Shown piece after piece: positions 1 through 6,835 of a stretch of DNA of 29,667 nt. This stretch comes from Clostridiaceae bacterium UBA6085 (GTDB lineage: Bacteria; Bacillota; Clostridia; Clostridiales; Clostridiaceae), in assembly GCA_002428605.1 (NCBI GenBank), contig DIXH01000002.1, forward strand, positions 1-29,667, read 5' to 3'. Below the pieces are notes generated by a model that made no database searches, was not told the DNA's origin, and worked only from the letters and a program-made list of their open reading frames with translations. Position 1 is the stretch's first letter. Every line of letters starts with the position of its first letter. The translations under genes were made by a program, and so were the position numbers.

Positions 1-68
1 AAGTACTCTCAATCAGCAAATGAATGCTCTTATAGCCCTGGAAATGGACTTCTTCGTAATAGTGTCAA

Positions 69-92
69 ACGGCAGGATTTTAGTCCTGCCGT
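69..92 (-). terminator. Possible terminator hairpin of a decayed gene
   Basis: A perfect 9-bp inverted repeat (ACGGCAGGA and TCCTGCCGT, loop TTTTAG). On the minus strand it is followed only by GTTTGACAC, a weak T tract. Its CGGCAGG/CCTGCCG core is the same as in the terminator of the repeat-protein gene (3689-3720). This fits a terminator for the decayed minus-strand gene at 178-580. Confidence 0.35.
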
Positions 93-177
93 CTCGAGGT
101 GTTAGGATAAACTGTTACGTTCACCGCTACATAATAAGCCCAGCCATCCTATCATTGCGACTGACTTAGAAAAATTT

Positions 178-580
178 TGAACATCAGGTCCGGAGCCTGT
201 TCCTGCTCCTGGCTCCGGACCCGAGCCTGGCTTTGGAATTGAATTGTTCCTATGCCTGCATCTGCTGTTCCTGATTATGGTAATGAACCTGTTCCTGCTC
301 CTGGTCCTTAACCATCTTCATCCTTGTAACTGGATCTGTTCCTGTGTCTGCAACTGTTCTACGTCCGCTGTTGTTATTCGCATCTTCAAGTGATTCTGCA
401 CCATTATCTGCTTCATATAATATAACCATCATCAACCAGTAGCTGCTCCTACAATGGTTTAATGATGTTTGAAGGATCATATCTGTCAATCTGTACAGCC
501 ATCATTCCCCTGTTTTTGAACTTAGCTGTTATTGATACATCTCCATAATCCTCTTTCTGTTCTTATTGCTTCTGATTCAT
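178..580 (-). pseudogene. Decayed minus-strand gene with Gly/Thr/Pro-rich repeats
   Basis: No intact frame spans this stretch, but conceptual translation across stops and frameshifts looks protein-like. One frame gives YGDVSITAKF then MMAVQIDRYDPSNIIKPL before a stop. A shifted frame gives YEADNGAESLEDANNNSGRR and then GTDPVT. Further shifts give GPGAGTGSL and finally PGSGPEPGAGTGSGPDV. The GGAGCAGGAACAGG-type DNA repeats match those encoding the Gly/Thr repeats in the neighbouring sensor kinase. It lies downstream of one of the three CACA-box promoters (593-646) and ends before a hairpin at 69-92. I infer a former member of the two-component regulon that has decayed; its function is not recognisable. 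An intact 79-codon frame at 250-489 covers part of it but looks accidental. Confidence 0.45.
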
Positions 581-592
581 CTCTACATCTCC

Positions 593-646
593 ATGATATT
601 TTGAATTTGTGTTAGGAATGTGTTAGGAAACATAATGAATTGTTAA
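593..646 (-). promoter_or_regulatory. CACA-box promoter, copy A
   Basis: Read on the minus strand, two 11-bp direct repeats, AACACATTCCT (624-614) and AACACAAATTC (613-603), lie exactly 4 bp upstream of a -10 box TATCAT (598-593). A looser AACAATTC sits further upstream (about 644-637). The same arrangement occurs at 3557-3610 and 4204-4257. Tandem 11-bp repeats covering the -35 position are the usual binding pattern of OmpR/PhoB-type response regulators, and one such regulator is encoded nearby (2482-3177). This copy lies just after the kinase stop codon and points into the decayed gene. Confidence 0.5.
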
Positions 647-647
647 C

Positions 648-2489
648 TCAAGGAGTCATCTCGGGCAGTTCAAACCAGAAGGTAGTTCCCTTATTCAGCA
701 CACTTTCAACTCCAAATGTGGCCTTATGCGCTTCAAGTATGCTCTTTACAATCGATAGCCCAAGACCCGACCCATAGATCTTTCGTTTCTTTATGCCCTT
801 GGTTCTGTAGTACCTTTCCCAGATCATGGGAAGCTCCTCTTCAGGTATGCCTACACCCTGGTCCCTTACCTCTACCCGAATCCTATTTACCTTAGGTGTC
901 AGTATGACCTTCACTGCGCCTCCGTCTGGAGAATAGTTTATGGCATTTCTCATAAGGTTCTCTATAACCTGCTCCAACCTGCCCCTGTCGCCCTTCACTC
1001 GAATCAATCCAGTTGACTCGTAGCCCACTGTGATATTGCTGGATTTTACAAGCACCTGATATTTTCCCACCAGGTCCCGGACCAGGCTGTCAAAGTCAAA
1101 TTCTTCGATATCCAGTGTCAATCCATCTGTAGTCATCCTTGAATAGTCCAGTATGTCGCTAACCATGACCCCAAGCCTGTTCGCTTCGCTTGATATCACA
1201 TCTAGCTGTGCATTCCTTTTCTCCCTGTTATCTCCAGTTACATCCCTTATGGTTTCAGCATATCCTCGTATTACTGAAATCGGGGTCCTTAATTCATGGG
1301 ATACGTTCTCCACGATCTCCCTCTTTATCCTGTCAGACTTCTGGAGCCGCTCTGCCATTAGGTTGAAAGTCCTGCCCAGGCTTCCTACCTCATCCTTGCT
1401 CTTCACTTCTGCCCTGGCATCCAGATCCCCGTCTCCGATAGCTTCTGCGGCAGTGCTGAGTTTCCGGAGCGGTCTCGCAACAGTCAAAGCGGCCGCATAT
1501 GATGCAAGTCCTGCAATCAAGAGGATCAAAGGAATAGAAGCTATCATAGCCATTGAAATGAGTCCTACTATATCTTCAATTTGTGCCAGAGGTATCGCTG
1601 CAAGTGCGACATATGGTTCCCCCTGTTTCGAAGTGAACGAAATCGACAGCACCAGCAGCCTGAAGCCATATTTCGGGTGAATAATCTCTTCAGAATCCTC
1701 TACCCCTTCCAAAGCATCTTCTATGATGCTGCTCCTTGGCTCGCCCTCCGGCATGAACGGACTCCCATTATCGCCATCTCCACCACCTTGCGGATTCTCT
1801 GAATCTCCAGGCTTGTCAGTTCCTTCTCCACCTTCTGTTCCATTTCCATCACCTGTTCCCTGTCCGTCTCCTGTTCCATCTCCTGTTCCGTCTCCTGTTC
1901 CATCTCCTGTTCCGGCCCCTGTTCCATCTCCTGTTCCGTCTCCTGTTCCTGCCCCTGTTCCATCTCCTGATGCCTCTCCGCTGCCTGAACCCTGACCAAC
2001 TGTGCTTTCCGGTCCCGCACCTTTATACAGACCAATTACCTCATCCTGTACATCGGTTGCTGCATCATCTGCGACAGTCGGCTGACTTTTGCTTCCTAGG
2101 CTTTCACCCGCCGCCAGTGTAGGCTGCAATCCACCCAGTGATCCTGTCATGGCAAGCAAAGAAACCTTAGGACTATTTTTAACCTCGACACTTTCAAACT
2201 GTGTACCGGGATTTTCACCTGTAACATAGATGGTTTTTCCATCCTTGTTGATTACTTCCACACTTATGTTTCTCCGGTAAGCCAAAGCATCGAGCTCAAA
2301 ATAGGTGTCTTCTGGATTCTCAGAATCGAAACCTTCGAGCACTTGGAATACGTCAGTAGATACTGATTCCACCAGTCTGTTTATGTAAATATCTTCAAGT
2401 AAAAATCTTTGGAATCCCCAGATCAAAATGCAGAGCAGCAGTACCACGACCATTATTCCGACCCATATCTTGTGTGATATCCTACTCAT
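648..2489 (-). CDS. Membrane sensor histidine kinase with Gly/Thr/Asp repeat insert
   Basis: A classical sensor kinase of about 613 residues. In order it has a TM helix (about residues 10-25), an extracytoplasmic region to about 305, a second TM helix (about 308-337), a HAMP linker, a HisKA domain with NVSHELRTP (phosphoacceptor His about 398), and a HATPase domain with N-box NLMRNAINYS, DQGVGIP and GSGLGLS. The extracytoplasmic part contains about 50 residues of nearly pure GTGD/GTGA repeats, which look flexible or surface-exposed. I chose the ATG at 2489 because AGGTGG lies 6 nt upstream and it overlaps the regulator stop codon; a longer frame opens at 2537 inside the regulator gene. It should phosphorylate the regulator encoded just upstream. 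The signal it senses is unknown. Confidence 0.93.
   Translation of the reverse strand: MSRISHKIWVGIMVVVLLLCILIWGFQRFLLEDIYINRLVESVSTDVFQVLEGFDSENPEDTYFELDALAYRRNISVEVINKDGKTIYVTGENPGTQFESVEVKNSPKVSLLAMTGSLGGLQPTLAAGESLGSKSQPTVADDAATDVQDEVIGLYKGAGPESTVGQGSGSGEASGDGTGAGTGDGTGDGTGAGTGDGTGDGTGDGTGDGQGTGDGNGTEGGEGTDKPGDSENPQGGGDGDNGSPFMPEGEPRSSIIEDALEGVEDSEEIIHPKYGFRLLVLSISFTSKQGEPYVALAAIPLAQIEDIVGLISMAMIASIPLILLIAGLASYAAALTVARPLRKLSTAAEAIGDGDLDARAEVKSKDEVGSLGRTFNLMAERLQKSDRIKREIVENVSHELRTPISVIRGYAETIRDVTGDNREKRNAQLDVISSEANRLGVMVSDILDYSRMTTDGLTLDIEEFDFDSLVRDLVGKYQVLVKSSNITVGYESTGLIRVKGDRGRLEQVIENLMRNAINYSPDGGAVKVILTPKVNRIRVEVRDQGVGIPEEELPMIWERYYRTKGIKKRKIYGSGLGLSIVKSILEAHKATFGVESVLNKGTTFWFELPEMTP
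1842..1973 (-). repeat. 12-bp tandem repeats encoding GTGD/GTGA
   Basis: About eleven imperfect 12-bp units of the type GGAACAGGAGAC/T encode Gly-Thr-Gly-Asp or Gly-Thr-Gly-Ala inside the kinase sensor domain. The array can change length by slippage without shifting the frame. Similar GGAGCAGGAACAGG-type DNA occurs in the decayed gene at 178-310. Confidence 0.85.
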
Positions 2490-3177
2490 GCTTTCCACCT
2501 GCCTCGAGCTTGTACCCTGTGCCCCATACTGTAACAAGTATATCCCTGTATGGCCCTATGCTTTCTCTAAGCATCTTTACGTGGGTATCCACGGTCCTGG
2601 TCTCCCCATAGTAGTCGAAACCCCAGACCGACTCAAGGATAGTCTCCCTGCTCAAGACAATACCCTCGTTCCTTATCATGTATTCAAGCAGGTCATATTC
2701 TTTCCTTGTCAGCCTGGCCTTCTTTCCATCAACAAGAACATTTCTGGATGCAAAGTCCACTGATAGCCCCTTGAACACGAATCCCGTCAGTCCAACCTCA
2801 TTTCTGGCTTTATCACTCCTTCGGATTGAAACCCTCACTCGAGCAAGGAGCTCTTTCGGACTGAACGGCTTTACCACGTAGTCGTCTACGCCCAGATCAA
2901 ATCCCTTTAGCCTGTCATATTCCTCACCCTTTGCTGAAAGTATGATCACCGGTATCATGGATGTTTCTCGAATTTTCCTGAGCACTCTCCAACCGTCAAT
3001 TTTCGGAAGCATGATATCAAGCACAACCGAATCGAACTTCGATTCATCAAAAAGTCTTAATGCTTCCTCCCCATCGAACGCAACTGTAACCTCCAAGCCT
3101 GCAGCTTCAAGGTACTCCCTGACTATATCCGATATATCCGAGTCATCCTCTACCACAAGTATTCTTGCAGGTTCCAT
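2482..3177 (-). CDS. OmpR/PhoB-family response regulator
   Basis: A 231-residue two-domain response regulator. The receiver has the acidic pair D11/D12, phosphoacceptor D54 (VVLDIMLP), S81 and K103 (VVKPF). A winged-helix DNA-binding domain follows (about residues 130-228), with RLTRKEYDLLEYM and the typical ESVWGFDYYGETRTVDTHVKMLR region. The start has a strong RBS (GGAGGTGGGGGC just before the ATG). It is the partner of the kinase gene, which overlaps its 3' end by 8 nt. From its family it should bind tandem 11-bp repeats. The three CACA-box promoters flanking this gene pair are the obvious candidate targets, but no such box lies upstream of the regulator itself. Confidence 0.95.
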   Translation of the reverse strand: MEPARILVVEDDSDISDIVREYLEAAGLEVTVAFDGEEALRLFDESKFDSVVLDIMLPKIDGWRVLRKIRETSMIPVIILSAKGEEYDRLKGFDLGVDDYVVKPFSPKELLARVRVSIRRSDKARNEVGLTGFVFKGLSVDFASRNVLVDGKKARLTRKEYDLLEYMIRNEGIVLSRETILESVWGFDYYGETRTVDTHVKMLRESIGPYRDILVTVWGTGYKLEAGGKHE

Positions 3178-3197
3178 GCCCCCACCTCCATTCTGAC

Positions 3198-3556
3198 AAT
3201 TCAGATAATTATTACCCTAACTATAATATACCACCGGAACCTGATATCTGATATTTAATCTCGAAAGGCTAAGGCTACTATATTCCACAAGCCATCGAGT
3301 AAAAATAAACTTACCACTAATATTCATCAATGGTCTTACTTATGCTGATTTAAGTTAGCACTTAACGTTTTTCGATTTTAAGCTTTTTGTTTGATTTCAA
3401 CATCTTAACCTCATAAGAACTACTTCGCTGAAAAGCACACCGCAGTTGCTGTCATAGTGGTTGCCTTTAGTTCTTCATAAACGATTGAATAAATCATCTT
3501 TTCAATCATCAATAACTTTTTTCTCTCTGCCAATATGAGTTCATAATACGGGTTCA
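3198..3556. other. Intergenic stretch without a convincing gene
   Basis: AT-rich DNA between the response regulator and promoter copy B. It contains a small inverted repeat TTAAGT-TAGC-ACTTAA (3350-3365). It also holds a minus-strand frame at 3420-3509 (29 codons, ending in ATTMTATAVCFSAK) that lacks a clear RBS. That tail weakly resembles the end of the signal peptide of the repeat protein at 3735-4172 (ATTFSVAAA), so it may be the remnant of a second paralogue driven by promoter copy B. No complete gene is supported. Confidence 0.4.
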
Positions 3557-3610
3557 TAATAACGGGAATTTGTGATAGGAATGTGTGAAAACATAGAAAA
3601 TGATGTGAAT
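3557..3610 (-). promoter_or_regulatory. CACA-box promoter, copy B
   Basis: Minus-strand repeats TTCACATCATT (3610-3600), CACACATTCCT (3588-3578) and ATCACAAATTC (3577-3567) are in 11-bp register. The last is followed after 4 bp by the -10 box TATTAT (3562-3557). Spacing is identical to copies A and C. It points toward the response-regulator gene, but only fragmentary coding sequence follows directly. It could still contribute to regulator transcription from a distance. Confidence 0.55.
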
Positions 3611-3688
3611 CTAAGCTGGCGACTTCTAATGTATCATATAGTAATTCCATTTCAAAACCAAAGGTGATGATAAATGAATCGGAACGAA

Positions 3689-3720
3689 AATACAGCGGCA
3701 GGAGTACCTGCCGCTGTATT
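3689..3720 (-). terminator. Terminator of the repeat-protein gene
   Basis: A perfect 14-bp stem (AATACAGCGGCAGG / CCTGCCGCTGTATT) with a 4-nt loop starts 14 nt after the stop codon of the repeat protein. On the minus strand it runs into TATTTTCG, a short T tract. A good Rho-independent terminator. Confidence 0.75.
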
Positions 3721-3734
3721 GATTTCAAATCCTA

Positions 3735-4172
3735 TTATTTTCCGCCATTAGTTCCCTGAATCTGATTTCCTGAACCATCACCATTCTGACTCTGAACCAT
3801 CTGGCCGCCATCTGAAGATTCTCCTATTTGAAGCTGAGCCTGAGTCTCTATACCCTCTGCTACCTGTGCCTGGGTCTTTGTCTGCTCTCCCTCTGCTACC
3901 TGTGCCTGAGTCTTTGTCTGCTCTCCCTCTGCTATCTGTGCCTGGGTCTTCGTCTGCTCTCCCTCAGCTACCTGTGCCTGGGTCTTTGTCTGCACTCCCT
4001 CTGCTACCTGTGCCTGAGTCTTTGCCTGCTCTCCCTCTGCTATCTTAGCTTCGATCTTTGCCTGAACTCCCTCTCCAACCTTTTCCTTGTTCATGGTCGC
4101 AGCTGCCACTGAAAAAGTGGTTGCCATAAGGGCTGCAGCAGCGATCGCAGATACTGTCTTTACAATCTTCAT
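3735..4172 (-). CDS. Small secreted protein with seven 12-residue repeats
   Basis: A 145-residue protein with a clear signal peptide (MKIVK, then a hydrophobic Ala-rich core, cleavage likely after SVAAA about residue 25). The mature part has seven 12-residue repeats (33-116) of consensus AEGEQTKTQAQV, then a Gly/Ser/Asn/Gln-rich tail with no cysteine and no LPxTG motif. The mature protein has no aromatic residues. It has a strong RBS (AAAGGAGG) and its own CACA-box promoter and terminator, so it is a single-gene unit. I do not recognise the family. The regular Gln/Glu/Lys/Thr pattern could form an extended helix, a beta-solenoid or an amyloid-like fibre; these are guesses. Its promoter links it to the adjacent two-component system. 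Confidence 0.85.
   Translation of the reverse strand: MKIVKTVSAIAAAALMATTFSVAAATMNKEKVGEGVQAKIEAKIAEGEQAKTQAQVAEGVQTKTQAQVAEGEQTKTQAQIAEGEQTKTQAQVAEGEQTKTQAQVAEGIETQAQLQIGESSDGGQMVQSQNGDGSGNQIQGTNGGK
3825..4076 (-). repeat. Seven in-frame 36-bp tandem repeats
   Basis: Seven consecutive 36-bp units encode the 12-residue repeats of the secreted protein. The central units are nearly identical in DNA, while the first (GEGVQAKIEAKI) and last (AEGIETQAQLQI) have diverged. This pattern is typical of expansion by unequal recombination with older edge units. Confidence 0.92.
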
Positions 4173-4203
4173 TATCTAAATCCTCCTTTATCTTTGTGGT
4201 TTT

Positions 4204-4257
4204 ATGATAATGGGAATTTGTGATAAAAATGTGTAAAGAAAAGTAAATAGATGTGAA
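4204..4257 (-). promoter_or_regulatory. CACA-box promoter, copy C, of the repeat-protein gene
   Basis: Minus-strand units TTCACATCTAT (4257-4247), TACACATTTTT (4235-4225) and ATCACAAATTC (4224-4214) lie in 11-bp register. A -10 box TATCAT (4209-4204) follows after 4 bp, and the repeat-protein start codon is 32 nt further on. The repeats occupy the place of a -35 box, as expected for a promoter activated by a PhoB-type regulator. This is the copy with a clear downstream gene. Confidence 0.6.
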
Positions 4258-4285
4258 ATCATTGACATTGAAAATAAGCAAAGCA

Positions 4286-4309
4286 AAAGGACCCCGGCAG
4301 GGGTCCTTT
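4286..4309 (-). terminator. Terminator of the tRNA-Leu(AAG) gene
   Basis: A 10-bp perfect stem AAAGGACCCC / GGGGTCCTTT with a 4-nt loop, followed on the minus strand by TGCTTTGC. It lies about 70 nt after the 3' end of the tRNA gene and before the promoter of the repeat protein. Confidence 0.7.
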
Positions 4310-4378
4310 CAGGAATCATCGTTTTCGGTTTTTATCCGGGGTGGTTTATCCGGACCTGTTTCGGCAATTCCAACGTTA

Positions 4379-4464
4379 TGGTGCAGATGATGGGACTTGA
4401 ACCCATACGAGCTGTGCTCGCTACCCCCTTAAGATAGTGCGTCTGCCGATTTCGCCACATCTGC
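4379..4464 (-). tRNA. tRNA-Leu (anticodon AAG)
   Basis: A type II tRNA of 86 nt including encoded CCA. The acceptor stem is GCAGATG/CATCTGC, the D-arm contains TCGGCAGACGC, the long variable arm is CGAGCACAGCTCG, and the T-arm has GGTTCAAGTCC. The anticodon stem CTATC/GGTAG encloses the loop TTAAGGG, so the anticodon is AAG (codon CUU). The usual bacterial form of this isoacceptor has GAG in the same context. Confidence 0.93.
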
Positions 4465-4484
4465 GCGTTCCAACCACATTTATT

Positions 4485-4513
4485 ATTCTATTATCAGAAC
4501 CGGGTTTCGTCAA
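4485..4513 (-). promoter_or_regulatory. Sigma-A-type promoter of tRNA-Leu(AAG)
   Basis: On the minus strand TTGACG (4513-4508) and TAGAAT (4490-4485) are separated by exactly 17 bp, and the tRNA begins 20 nt downstream of the -10 box. Confidence 0.8.
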
Positions 4514-4690
4514 GGATTTTTCCAAAATATTTTTGAGAGCATCACTCATTAATTCTGACTCCCTTTGAGGCTCAAAAGAATATTGGCAAAAAAATTGTTC
4601 CCGGATTATCTTTTTGTCACCTATTGTTAACATTGCATTCACTTTACGCTCAAATGGAGACATTATCCTTGAATCAAGGGAGTGATGTAC

Positions 4691-5314
4691 ATGAAAATCG
4701 GTATCATCGGAGCAGGCACGGTTGGGTCTGTTCTTGCCAGATCCATGGCTATGTCTGGACACGAGGTATACATAGCAAACTCAAGGGACCCTGAAACTCT
4801 TTCTGATGTTTTCAGTGAATTTGAGACGATTAATCCTGTATGGAAAGATGAGTTAAAGGGAGTTTCAGAAATCCTGGTCCTTGCTGTAAGGTGGAAGGAC
4901 ACAAGGAAGGTGCTCGAAGAGTTTGGAGACTTTGGAGACAGGATACTAATCGATGTCACCAACAATGTGGACGAGAACTTTGACCTCATTGACCTTAGAG
5001 GGAAACCCTCCAGCGCAGTAATACAGGAGCTCGTTCCATCAGCCAGGGTCGTAAAGGCATTCAATACCTTCAAGATAAGCAAGTATCTGGACGACCGGGG
5101 AAAGGGGATCATCTCCTTCCTTGCGGGAAACGATGAAAAAGCTCTTGAAACAGTTAGCGAACTTATCACCTCAATGGGCTTCATCCCCTATGTCACAGGA
5201 AGCCTTTTATTCGGCGGCAGGCTTATGAATGTGAAGGGAAGACTTGCCGGAAAGGCACGTTCAAAGGATGAGGCTGACAGCATAATAAGGGAAGAAGCTG
5301 AGAAAGGGTTATAA
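4691..5314 (+). CDS. NADP-binding oxidoreductase of the F420-dependent reductase-like family
   Basis: About 207 residues. The N-terminal Rossmann motif MKIGIIGAGTVGS and the following ANSRDPE segment (typical for binding the NADP phosphate) match the family named after NADPH:F420 reductase (NpdG). Many members occur in bacteria without F420, so the real hydride partner is unknown. I chose the ATG at 4691, 8 nt after AAGGGAG; the in-frame GTG at 4682 and ATG at 4685 are too close to that RBS. It is a single gene, divergent from the tRNA and closed by a terminator at 5319-5341. The cofactor fold is confident; the substrate is not. Confidence 0.85.
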   Translation: MKIGIIGAGTVGSVLARSMAMSGHEVYIANSRDPETLSDVFSEFETINPVWKDELKGVSEILVLAVRWKDTRKVLEEFGDFGDRILIDVTNNVDENFDLIDLRGKPSSAVIQELVPSARVVKAFNTFKISKYLDDRGKGIISFLAGNDEKALETVSELITSMGFIPYVTGSLLFGGRLMNVKGRLAGKARSKDEADSIIREEAEKGL

Positions 5315-5318
5315 GTCA

Positions 5319-5341
5319 AAGGAGCCATATTCTGGCTCCTT
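5319..5341 (+). terminator. Terminator after the NADP-binding protein
   Basis: A 9-bp stem AAGGAGCCA / TGGCTCCTT with a 5-nt loop, followed on the plus strand by CTGTGTTTTC. It lies between convergent genes and may also stop transcripts coming from the glucosidase gene. Confidence 0.65.
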
Positions 5342-5357
5342 CTGTGTTTTCAGGTAC

Positions 5358-6806
5358 TTAACCTAGTTCTACCCCGTTTGATTCGATTACCTTCCTGTAC
5401 CAGTGGAAGCTGTCCTTCCTGTACCTGTCAAGGTTTCCGTTTCCATCATTGTCCTTGTCTACGTATATGAACCCGTAGCGTTTGTGCATCTCGCCAGTGG
5501 ATGCGCTTACAAGGTCTATGCAGCCCCACGGGGTGTAGCCCATGAGGTCTACTCCATCCTTAATTGCCTCACCCATCTGCTCGATGTGCTTCTTAAGGTA
5601 GTCGATCCTGTAGCTGTCATGCACCTTCTTGTCCTCAGTTATCTGGTCGACCGCGCCAAGGCCGTTCTCAACGATCATGAGAGGTATCCTGTACCTGTTG
5701 TATATGTTGTTTAGTGTCCATCTGAGACCCTTGGGGTCTATCGCCCATCCCCAGTCACTTACCTCCAGATATGGATTCCTTACTCCGCCCATAAGATTAC
5801 CCGAGGTCTGCTGAAGGTCTGGCTGTACGCTGACATTGTTCGACATGTAGTAGCTGAAGGTATAGTAGTCGACGGTACCTTCCTTCAGGGTCTCCTCGTC
5901 TCCGGGCTCCATCTTAATCTCTATTCCGGTTTCCCTGAAGTACCTCTTCGCAAACCCAGGGTACTCACCTCTTACCTGAACATCCGAACAGAGGAAGTTC
6001 GCAAGGTTATCCTTCTGCTGTGCCAATACGATGTCATCAGGATTGCAGGTATTAGGATAGAATGTCATGTATGCGATCATGCATCCGATCTTGAATTCAG
6101 GGTTTATCTCATGACCAAGCTTAACTGCCCTTGCACTTGCCACGAACTGGTGGTGAAGACCCTGGAACCTGACCTGTGGAATATCAGCAGCATTATTCCC
6201 GAATGTACCGCTCTTGTCAAGTAGTATGCCTCCGCCAAGGAAAGCTCCCATCGGCATGGTCAGTATGTTTATCTCATTGAAGGTCAGCCACAGCTTAACC
6301 TTGTCCTTGTATCTCCTGAAGATGGTATCGCAGTATCTGACATAATGGTCGATGCATTCCCTTCCTGCCCAGCCGTTGTATTTCTCGGTAAGTCCGAGGG
6401 GCATCTCATAATGGGAGATCGTGACCAGAGGCTCGATATTGTGCTTCTTAAGCTCATCGAACACGTCATCGTAGAATTTCAGACCTTCTTCATTCGGCTC
6501 AAGGTCGTATCCGTTGGGGTAGATCCTGGACCAGGCGATTGACAGCCTGAACACCTTGAAGCCCATTTCTGCAAACAGCGCGATGTCTTCCTTATACCTG
6601 TGGTAGAAGTCTATTGCCTCATGGCTTGGGTAATGCGTACCCTCCTCCAGCTTCATTGTTATCCTTCTTGGAATAGTATGGGTTCCGCCCGTCATGACAT
6701 CAGCTGTCGAAAGTCCCTTTCCGCCCTCATTGTATCCGCCCTCATACTGGTTTGCAGCAACCGCTCCACCCCACAGGAAACCCTCAGGAAACTTGAAATT
6801 CGTCAT
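5358..6806 (-). CDS. 6-phospho-beta-glucosidase (GH1)
   Basis: A full-length GH1 enzyme of 482 residues that should hydrolyse 6-phospho-beta-glucosides such as cellobiose-6-phosphate in the cytoplasm. It begins with FPEGFLWGGAVAANQYEG. The acid/base is E178 in TFNEIN and the nucleophile is E380 in IVENGLG. The segment SASTGEMHKRYGFIYVD (S434, K442, Y444) is the phosphate-binding signature that separates 6-phospho-glucosidases from plain beta-glucosidases. No signal peptide is present. The RBS is AAGGAGGAATATCA before the ATG. It starts 29 nt after the amidase stop codon with no terminator between, so the two are probably cotranscribed. No PTS transporter gene is nearby, so the importer of its substrate must be elsewhere. 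Confidence 0.95.
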   Translation of the reverse strand: MTNFKFPEGFLWGGAVAANQYEGGYNEGGKGLSTADVMTGGTHTIPRRITMKLEEGTHYPSHEAIDFYHRYKEDIALFAEMGFKVFRLSIAWSRIYPNGYDLEPNEEGLKFYDDVFDELKKHNIEPLVTISHYEMPLGLTEKYNGWAGRECIDHYVRYCDTIFRRYKDKVKLWLTFNEINILTMPMGAFLGGGILLDKSGTFGNNAADIPQVRFQGLHHQFVASARAVKLGHEINPEFKIGCMIAYMTFYPNTCNPDDIVLAQQKDNLANFLCSDVQVRGEYPGFAKRYFRETGIEIKMEPGDEETLKEGTVDYYTFSYYMSNNVSVQPDLQQTSGNLMGGVRNPYLEVSDWGWAIDPKGLRWTLNNIYNRYRIPLMIVENGLGAVDQITEDKKVHDSYRIDYLKKHIEQMGEAIKDGVDLMGYTPWGCIDLVSASTGEMHKRYGFIYVDKDNDGNGNLDRYRKDSFHWYRKVIESNGVELG

Positions 6807-6835
6807 TGATATTCCTCCTTATTCTCATTTGTATT

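Noticed and set aside
1723..1995. Plus-strand Pro/Ser-rich open frame opposite the kinase repeats
   Set aside because: It is the antisense reading of the GTGD repeat array, which is free of stops because of its composition; it has no RBS.
3420..3728. 102-codon minus-strand frame between the repeat protein and the response regulator
   Set aside because: It begins inside the terminator hairpin and runs through promoter copy B; only the last 29 codons could belong to a remnant gene, so no complete CDS is called.
3825..4076. Regular 36-bp repeats, considered as a CRISPR array
   Set aside because: The units follow each other without spacers, keep the reading frame and encode a 12-residue protein repeat behind a signal peptide.
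3828..4112. Plus-strand Leu/Cys-rich frame opposite the repeat protein
   Set aside because: It is an antisense reading of the 36-bp repeats, while the minus strand has signal peptide, RBS, promoter and terminator.
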